Below are positions 6,946 to 10,825 of a stretch of 10,825 bases of DNA, in pieces (the stretch's first letter is position 1; every line of letters starts with the position of its first letter). The translations under genes were made by a program, and so were the position numbers. Under the pieces are notes generated by a model that was not told the origin of the DNA, searched no databases, and was given only the letters and a program-made list of their open reading frames with translations. This DNA comes from an uncultured Collinsella sp. (GTDB lineage: Bacteria > Actinomycetota > Coriobacteriia > Coriobacteriales > Coriobacteriaceae): NCBI GenBank assembly GCA_900555745.1, contig USMH01000023.1, positions 1 through 10,825 of the forward strand, given 5' to 3'.

Positions 6946-6976
6946 AGCCTCCCGAGACAACACGCCTCGGGAGGCT
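6946..6976 (+). terminator. Perfect 11-bp hairpin between nanK and nanE, weak T-tract
   Basis: AGCCTCCCGAG (6946-6956) pairs perfectly with CTCGGGAGGCT (6966-6976) around a nine-base loop. The bases that follow (GTTCTGAG) give only a poor T-run, so strong termination is unlikely. The hairpin sits 7 bases before the GAAAGG ribosome site of nanE. Partial attenuation or mRNA protection is the likely role. Confidence 0.55.
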
Positions 6977-6999
6977 GTTCTGAGAAAGGTTACAGCCTT

Positions 7000-7686
7000 A
7001 TGACCGTCGATCCTTTGATTCAATCCCTGAAGGGCAAGCTCGTCGTGAGCGTTCAGGCGTATATGGGCGAGCCGCTTCGTACGCCTGAGACCATGGCTCA
7101 AATGTCTCGCGCTTGCGAGCTCGGCGGCGCCGCCGCCATTCGCTGCCAGGGCCTTGCCGACATTGCCGCCATTAAGGGTCGCTGTGAGGTTCCTGTTATC
7201 GGCCTGTGGAAGGATGGGCACGAGGGCGTTTACATCACGCCGACGCTGCGCCACGCTCGCGCCTGCGTTGCTGCGGGTGCCGATATCGTGGCGATCGACG
7301 CCACCGATCGTCCGCGTCCCGACGGCAAGACCGTCGAGGATACTTTCCGTCCGCTGCACGAGGAGGGCGTGCTCCTGATGGCCGACTGTGCCACCATCGA
7401 GGATATTCGTCGTGCAGTCGACATGGGCTTCGACCTTGTATCAACCACGCTTTCTCACGGTGTCGCTGCCATCGACTGCACCATGGCCGACGGTCCCGAT
7501 CTGCCGCTCCTGCGTCAGGCGACCGAGGAATTCCCCGGTCTTCCCATCATCTGCGAGGGCCGCGTGCACACGCCCGAGGAGGCTCGCGCCGCGATCGATG
7601 CTGGCGCTTGGGCCGTTGTCGTCGGCACCGCCATCACGCACCCCACGAGTATTACGAGTTGGTTCAAGGCTGCGCTTGAGGCGTAA
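7000..7686 (+). CDS. nanE: N-acetylmannosamine-6-phosphate 2-epimerase
   Basis: This 228-residue TIM-barrel enzyme converts ManNAc-6-P to GlcNAc-6-P, which then enters amino-sugar catabolism through nagA/nagB encoded elsewhere. Family landmarks are VSVQAYMGEPL near the N-terminus, AAAIRCQG, the catalytic Lys K71 in GLWKDG followed by VYITPT, D129 in MADCAT, and E186 in ICEGRVHTPEEA. The phosphate-binding end is VVVGTAITHP. Length is normal for the family (about 220-235). The ATG follows GAAAGG (6984-6989) at a 10-base spacing. It is the last gene of the sialic acid operon, closed by the terminator at 7739-7776. Confidence 0.94.
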   Translation: MTVDPLIQSLKGKLVVSVQAYMGEPLRTPETMAQMSRACELGGAAAIRCQGLADIAAIKGRCEVPVIGLWKDGHEGVYITPTLRHARACVAAGADIVAIDATDRPRPDGKTVEDTFRPLHEEGVLLMADCATIEDIRRAVDMGFDLVSTTLSHGVAAIDCTMADGPDLPLLRQATEEFPGLPIICEGRVHTPEEARAAIDAGAWAVVVGTAITHPTSITSWFKAALEA

Positions 7687-7713
7687 GACAGGCCTCGTAT
7701 CCGCTCGGGGCGG

Positions 7714-7719
7714 TATACT
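7714..7719 (+). promoter_or_regulatory. Possible -10 element upstream of rapZ
   Basis: TATACT matches five of six consensus -10 bases and lies in the short gap after nanE, 75 bases before the rapZ start. No good -35 hexamer is seen at 16-18 bases upstream, so the call is weak. If used, the transcript would start near 7726 and carry the terminator-like hairpin 7739-7776 in its leader. Confidence 0.3.
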
Positions 7720-7738
7720 CAAATATAGGCAATTGACC

Positions 7739-7776
7739 GCGCGGGATCCGGGTTGCTGGGTCCCGCGCTTGTTTTT
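7739..7776 (+). terminator. Intrinsic terminator after nanE, abutting the rapZ ribosome site
   Basis: GCGCGGGA (7739-7746) pairs perfectly with TCCCGCGC (7761-7768) around a 14-base loop, followed directly by TTGTTTTT (7769-7776). This is a classic Rho-independent terminator, the only hairpin in the window with a proper T-run. It closes the sialic acid operon. Its T-run ends one base before the rapZ ribosome site GGGAGG, leaving no room for a rapZ promoter after it. Confidence 0.85.
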
Positions 7777-7782
7777 GGGAGG
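7777..7782 (+). promoter_or_regulatory. Ribosome binding site that fixes the rapZ start
   Basis: GGGAGG lies six bases before the ATG at 7789. An upstream in-frame TTG at 7753 would begin inside the terminator loop and is unlikely. A second in-frame ATG at 7807, preceded by AAAAGGGA (7793-7800), is an alternative that would shorten the protein by six residues. Confidence 0.7.
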
Positions 7783-7788
7783 CAGCAC

Positions 7789-8709
7789 ATGCAAAAGGGA
7801 GATGCCATGGATGCGGCGGAGCGCTCGGAGCGCATCCCCGATATCGTCATCATCACCGGAATGTCCGGATCGGGCCGCACACAGGCCATGCACGTGTTCG
7901 AGGACATGGGCTATTTTTGCATCGATAACCTGCCTCCGCGTCTCATCGCCCAGCTTGCCGAGCTCGTCGGCATCAATACGGGCGTGGGCAGGCATCTCGC
8001 CGTCACCTGCGATTTGCGTAGCCAGGGACTGTTTGACGAGCTGCTCGATGCGGTCGCCGCGCTCGAAGAGCGCGAGATGAGCTGCGACATCGTGTTCCTG
8101 GAGGCTTCTGACGAGGTGCTGATTCGTCGCTACAGCGAAAATCGCCGCCGTCATCCTATTGCCAAGCCGGGGGAGACTACGGCCGATGCCATTCAGCGCG
8201 AGCGCCTTCAGCTGCAGGGCGTGCGCGACCGAGCCGATATGATTATCGACACGAGCCGTCTGCGCACCTCTGCGCTGCGCAACAAGCTACGTATGGCATT
8301 TTCCGAGCTGTCCGACCAGCAACTCATGGACGTCCACGTGTTCTCGTTTGGCTTTAAGCACGGCATGCCCGTCGAGGCGGACATTATGATCGACGTCCGC
8401 TTCCTGCCCAATCCGTTCTACGATCCCGAGATGCGCACGATGACCGGTCTCGATAAAAAGGTCTCCGATTTTGTTCTGGACCATCCCAAGACGCAGGAGT
8501 TTTGGAAGGCTTGGACACAGCTGCTCGATACGGTGATGCCGGGCTATATCGCGGAGGGTAAGCCGCAGCTTTCCATCGCCATCGGCTGCACGGGCGGCCA
8601 GCACCGCAGCGTTGCCATTGCCGAGGCCACGGCCCGTTACCTGGAAGGCGCTCAGTACCACGTGAGTATCTCTCACCGCGACCTGTCGCGCGCCAACACG
8701 AAGGCATAG
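7789..8709 (+). CDS. rapZ: RNase adapter / nucleotide-binding protein RapZ (YvcJ family)
   Basis: This 306-residue cytoplasmic protein has the N-terminal P-loop domain and the C-terminal domain of the RapZ/YvcJ family. The P-loop reads GMSGSGRT (24-31), with Arg R30 where Walker A normally has Lys; to my knowledge Arg here is common in actinobacterial RapZ. It is followed by YFCIDNLPP. C-terminal landmarks are FSFGFKHGMP, DVRFLPNPFYDP and GCTGGQHRS (266-274). In E. coli RapZ guides RNase E to a small RNA that controls amino-sugar synthesis (glmS); in Bacillus YvcJ binds and hydrolyses nucleotides; in actinobacteria the role is poorly known. The stop is 6 bases before whiA, so the two are probably co-transcribed and translationally coupled. 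Confidence 0.94.
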   Translation: MQKGDAMDAAERSERIPDIVIITGMSGSGRTQAMHVFEDMGYFCIDNLPPRLIAQLAELVGINTGVGRHLAVTCDLRSQGLFDELLDAVAALEEREMSCDIVFLEASDEVLIRRYSENRRRHPIAKPGETTADAIQRERLQLQGVRDRADMIIDTSRLRTSALRNKLRMAFSELSDQQLMDVHVFSFGFKHGMPVEADIMIDVRFLPNPFYDPEMRTMTGLDKKVSDFVLDHPKTQEFWKAWTQLLDTVMPGYIAEGKPQLSIAIGCTGGQHRSVAIAEATARYLEGAQYHVSISHRDLSRANTKA

Positions 8710-8715
8710 GCCTGT

Positions 8716-9645
8716 ATGTCGTTTACCGCTGAGGTGCGCGACGAGCTTGCGCGCTGCGAACCCGAATGTGAATACTGCGACTTGTCGACGCTTGCCGCCC
8801 TCACGCGCGTGAGCGGTACGCTCTCGCTTACCGGCTCTGGGCGGTATCGTTTGACGGTTGCGACTGAGACGGGAGCCGTCGCGCGCACGATGATCACGCT
8901 GACGCATCGTATCCTTAAGCTCAAAACGGAGTTCACCGTCCGTAAATCTGTATTGCATAAGGTTCGAAACTACCTCATCACCTTGCCTGATCAGCCAGAC
9001 CTGGATAAGGCCTTGGTTCTGCTGGGTATCCTCGACCGTAGGGGAGGACTTGTCGCCGGCGTACCCCGACATATCGTTGCCCGTCCTTGCTGTAGACTTG
9101 CCTATATCCGCGGCGCGCTCATCGCGGGCGGCTTCGTGGCCGATCCACGCGGCGATTTTCATCTGGAGATCGCTGTGCAGGGCGAGCAATATGCCAAGGG
9201 ACTTTGCGATCTGTTGGAGCAGATTGGGGTCCATGCTCGTGTTAATGCACGGCGGGGGTCATATGCCGTGTACATTAAGAGCGCCGAGGAAATCGAGCAT
9301 CTATTAAAGCTGATTGGTGCCAAGCGCAGCGTTGCCGAGATTGAGGAGGCGCGCGCGGTCAAGTTGGTTAAGAACGATGTGAACCGTCGCGTGAATGCCG
9401 AGCTCGCCAACCAGACCAGAAGCGCCGGTGCTGCCCAACATCAGCTTGCGCTTATCGATGAGCTCGAGCAGCGTGGCCTTCGCGATGCGCTTCCGGATGC
9501 CTTGGCGGTCTTTTGCGACCTGCGCGAGCGCTATCCTGATCTGTCGCTGCGTGATTTGGGGGAGATGGCTGACCCTCCCTTGTCGAAGTCAGCCCTCTAC
9601 CATCGTGTTTTACGGCTTGAAAAGCTCATTGAAGCAAACAGGTAG
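8716..9645 (+). CDS. whiA: DNA-binding protein WhiA
   Basis: This 309-residue protein has the WhiA layout. An N-terminal domain related to LAGLIDADG homing endonucleases (RGALIAGGFVADPRGDFHLEI, near residues 134-154) is followed by a C-terminal helix-turn-helix domain (from about 220; LSLRDLGEMADPPLSKSALYHRVLRLEKL near the end). The conserved VNRRVNAELANQT stretch lies between. WhiA controls sporulation septation in Streptomyces together with WhiB and affects division and chromosome segregation in Bacillus; in a non-sporulating coriobacterium a cell-cycle role is a guess. It starts 6 bases after rapZ without a strong ribosome site of its own (only a weak AAGG about 11 bases upstream), which fits coupling. 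The gluconeogenesis factor gene yvcK, often between rapZ and whiA, is absent here. Confidence 0.95.
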   Translation: MSFTAEVRDELARCEPECEYCDLSTLAALTRVSGTLSLTGSGRYRLTVATETGAVARTMITLTHRILKLKTEFTVRKSVLHKVRNYLITLPDQPDLDKALVLLGILDRRGGLVAGVPRHIVARPCCRLAYIRGALIAGGFVADPRGDFHLEIAVQGEQYAKGLCDLLEQIGVHARVNARRGSYAVYIKSAEEIEHLLKLIGAKRSVAEIEEARAVKLVKNDVNRRVNAELANQTRSAGAAQHQLALIDELEQRGLRDALPDALAVFCDLRERYPDLSLRDLGEMADPPLSKSALYHRVLRLEKLIEANR

Positions 9646-9690
9646 TTTGAAGTAACGACTTATATATGGATTTAGCTGCTATTTTAGTCT

Positions 9691-9704
9691 TTAAAACGTT
9701 TTAA
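9691..9704. promoter_or_regulatory. Perfect palindrome TTAAAACGTTTTAA, possible operator upstream of gap
   Basis: A 14-base perfect palindrome centred on CG lies in the AT-rich whiA-gap spacer, about 60 bases upstream of the gap -10 element. A central CG in an AACGTT core resembles LacI/GalR-family operators. The regulator is unknown. AT-rich sequence makes chance palindromes likelier than usual. Confidence 0.35.
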
Positions 9705-9720
9705 CGTAAATTTGATTTTC

Positions 9721-9744
9721 AATTTCGAGCATTCTCGTGAAATT
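9721..9744. promoter_or_regulatory. Dyad AATTTC-N12-GAAATT over the gap -35 region
   Basis: AATTTC (9721-9726) is mirrored by GAAATT (9739-9744), with inner GAG/CTC also nearly symmetric. It covers the expected -35 position for the -10 at 9761. This suits a repressor or activator site, or the arms could form an RNA hairpin in transcripts reading through from whiA. An A-run, not a T-run, follows on the + strand, so it is not a plus-strand terminator. Confidence 0.35.
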
Positions 9745-9760
9745 CAAGTCAAAAAAAAGG

Positions 9761-9766
9761 TATATT
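9761..9766 (+). promoter_or_regulatory. Likely -10 element of the gap promoter
   Basis: TATATT matches five of six consensus bases and follows an eight-base A-run, in the AT-rich spacer between whiA and gap. The -35 region (about 9738-9743, TGAAAT) is poor, suggesting activator dependence or help from the A-tract. A start near 9773 would give a leader of about 65 bases with the hairpin 9787-9821. Confidence 0.5.
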
Positions 9767-9786
9767 AGGCGAGTGGTTAGTTTGTG

Positions 9787-9821
9787 GGCCTCAACGGCGG
9801 GCGCTGTAGCTCGCGGGGGCC
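9787..9821 (+). other. GC-rich hairpin in the gap leader
   Basis: An outer stem GGCCTC (9787-9792) pairs with GGGGCC (9816-9821), and an inner stem GCGGGC (9797-9802) pairs with GCTCGC (9809-9814) over the loop GCTGTA, each stem with one G-U pair. It ends 5 bases before the AAAGGAG ribosome site (9827-9833). A 5' hairpin like this may protect an abundant glycolytic mRNA. No known riboswitch class was recognised. Confidence 0.4.
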
Positions 9822-9838
9822 TTACGAAAGGAGACACA

Positions 9839-10825
9839 ATGGCAGTAAAGGTTGCTATTAACGGCTTCGGTCGCATCGGTCGTCTGGCTTTCCGTCAGAT
9901 GTTCGGTCATGAGGGCTCCGAGATCGTCGCTATCAACGACCTCACCTCTCCCGATATGCTCGCTTACCTGCTGAAGTACGACTCCACGCAGGGCAACTAC
10001 GCTCGCGATCACGAGGTCGTTGCTGGCGAGGATTCCATCACCGTTGACGGCAAGGAGATCAAGATCTACAAGGAGGCCGACGCCAACAACCTGCCTTGGG
10101 GCGACCTTGACGTCGACGTCGTTCTCGAGTGCACCGGCTTCTACACCAGCAAGGCTAAGGCTCAGGCCCACATCAACGCTGGCGCCAAGAAGGTCGTCAT
10201 CTCCGCTCCGGCCGGCAGCGATCTGCCCACCATCGTGTACAACGTCAACCATGAGACGCTGACCGCTGAGGACAACATCATCTCCGCTGCTTCCTGCACC
10301 ACCAACTGCCTCGCCCCGATGGCCAAGGGTCTGAACGACTTCGCTCCCATCGTGTCCGGCATCATGACCACCATCCACGCCTTCACCGGCGACCAGATGC
10401 CGCTCGACGGCCCGCAGCGCAAGGGCAACTTCCGTCGCTCCCGCGCCTGCTCCGAGAACATCGTCCCGAACACCACGGGCGCTGCCAAGGCCATCGGCCT
10501 GGTTCTCCCCGAGCTCAACGGCAAGCTCATCGGTGCCGCCCAGCGCGTCCCGACGCCGACCGGCTCGCTGACCAACCTCTACGCCGTCGTTGACAAGAAG
10601 GTCACCGTCGACGAGGTCAACGCTGCCATGAAGGCCTACGCCGAGACCATCCCCGAGACCTTCGCCTACAACGAGGACCAGATCGTCTCCCGCGACATCG
10701 TCGGCGAGACCCACGGCTCCATCTTCGACGCCACTCAGACCATGTGCTCTGACCTCGGCAACGGCCAGACCCTCGTTCAGGTCACCTCTTGGTACGACAA
10801 CGAGAACTCCTACACCTCTCAGATG
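9839..10825 (+). CDS. gap: Glyceraldehyde-3-phosphate dehydrogenase, type I (3' end cut by window)
   Basis: The 329 visible residues cover almost the whole enzyme; about ten C-terminal residues and the stop lie beyond the window. It oxidises glyceraldehyde-3-phosphate to 1,3-bisphosphoglycerate with NAD and phosphate in glycolysis. The NAD-binding GFGRIG is at 9-14 and D34 in INDLT fits NAD over NADP. The catalytic Cys C153 sits in SCTTNC, and H180 is the partner in [10 protein letters not shown]. The late segment [13 protein letters not shown] is typical of the family. Codons are heavily biased to C-ending forms, as expected for a very highly expressed gene. The ATG has a strong AAAGGAG site (9827-9833) five bases upstream. 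It has its own AT-rich promoter region and is probably not in the rapZ-whiA transcript alone. Confidence 0.98.
   Translation, partial: MAVKVAINGFGRIGRLAFRQMFGHEGSEIVAINDLTSPDMLAYLLKYDSTQGNYARDHEVVAGEDSITVDGKEIKIYKEADANNLPWGDLDVDVVLECTGFYTSKAKAQAHINAGAKKVVISAPAGSDLPTIVYNVNHETLTAEDNIISAASCTTNCLAPMAKGLNDFAPIVSGIMTTIHAFTGDQMPLDGPQRKGNFRRSRACSENIVPNTTGAAKAIGLVLPELNGKLIGAAQRVPTPTGSLTNLYAVVDKKVTVDEVNAAMKAYAETIPETFAYNEDQIVSRDIVGETHGSIFDATQTMCSDLGNGQTLVQVTSWYDNENSYTSQM

Noticed and set aside
7753..7788. N-terminal extension of rapZ from a TTG
   Set aside because: It would start inside the terminator loop and translate the T-run; the ATG at 7789 has a proper GGGAGG site.
8287..9234. Long antisense open frame opposite rapZ and whiA
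   Set aside because: It spans two well-supported plus-strand genes, shows no recognisable motifs and is a GC-rich shadow frame.
9721..9758. Inverted repeat plus A-run as a terminator for whiA
   Set aside because: The run following the dyad on the plus strand is A, not T, and the stem is AT-rich, so it does not fit a plus-strand intrinsic terminator. It suits a promoter or operator better.
9791..10714. Long antisense open frame (about 307 codons) opposite gap
   Set aside because: It mirrors the strongly C-biased third positions of gap, its product is low-complexity Gly/Val/Asp-rich with no family resemblance, and gap on the other strand is certain.
1..10825. CRISPR array, insertion sequence, tRNA or rRNA genes
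   Set aside because: No regularly spaced repeats, transposase motifs, terminal inverted repeats or RNA gene signatures were seen. The genes fill nearly all of the window.

Overview
The window is a tightly packed, all-plus-strand, GC-rich stretch from what looks like an actinobacterium. The best guess is a gut member of the Coriobacteriia such as Collinsella. This rests on gene content (a Dpp-type permease-ATPase fusion, an actinobacterial-style RapZ with Arg in its P-loop, and a rapZ-whiA-gap cluster next to a sialic acid operon) and on strong AAGGAG/GAAAGG ribosome binding sites. It is an inference, not a database match.

Positions 1-7776 hold the distal part of an operon for uptake and breakdown of sialic acid (N-acetylneuraminate). 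First comes the tail of a DppB-like permease. Next are a fused DppC-like permease/DppD-like ATPase and a DppF-like ATPase, followed by an acetyl xylan esterase/cephalosporin-C deacetylase (AXE1) family esterase and a second AXE1 paralogue that has lost its catalytic serine. The catabolic genes nanA (lyase), nanK (ROK-family ManNAc kinase) and nanE (ManNAc-6-P epimerase) complete it. The implied pathway is ABC import, possible removal of O-acetyl groups, cleavage to ManNAc plus pyruvate, phosphorylation, then epimerisation to GlcNAc-6-P. The solute-binding protein, most of DppB, any regulator, a sialidase and nagA/nagB are not in the window. Junctions are either overlapping or nearly so (dppB/dppCD, dppCD/dppF, the two esterases), or hold a GC-rich hairpin shortly before the next gene. 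A textbook intrinsic terminator follows nanE.

Positions 7777-10825 are housekeeping: rapZ (nucleotide-binding RNase adapter), whiA (LAGLIDADG-like/HTH regulator) only 6 bases later, then an AT-rich promoter region with two dyads, and gap (glyceraldehyde-3-phosphate dehydrogenase), which runs off the right edge about ten residues before its expected end. The nan terminator abuts the rapZ ribosome binding site, so rapZ must be read through it or fed by a promoter upstream of it.

The most interesting points are the intact but apparently catalytically dead esterase paralogue translationally linked to its active-looking twin, a NanA that keeps its catalytic Tyr/Lys but seems to lack the usual sialate-contacting residues, and the terminator-like hairpin in the rapZ leader.
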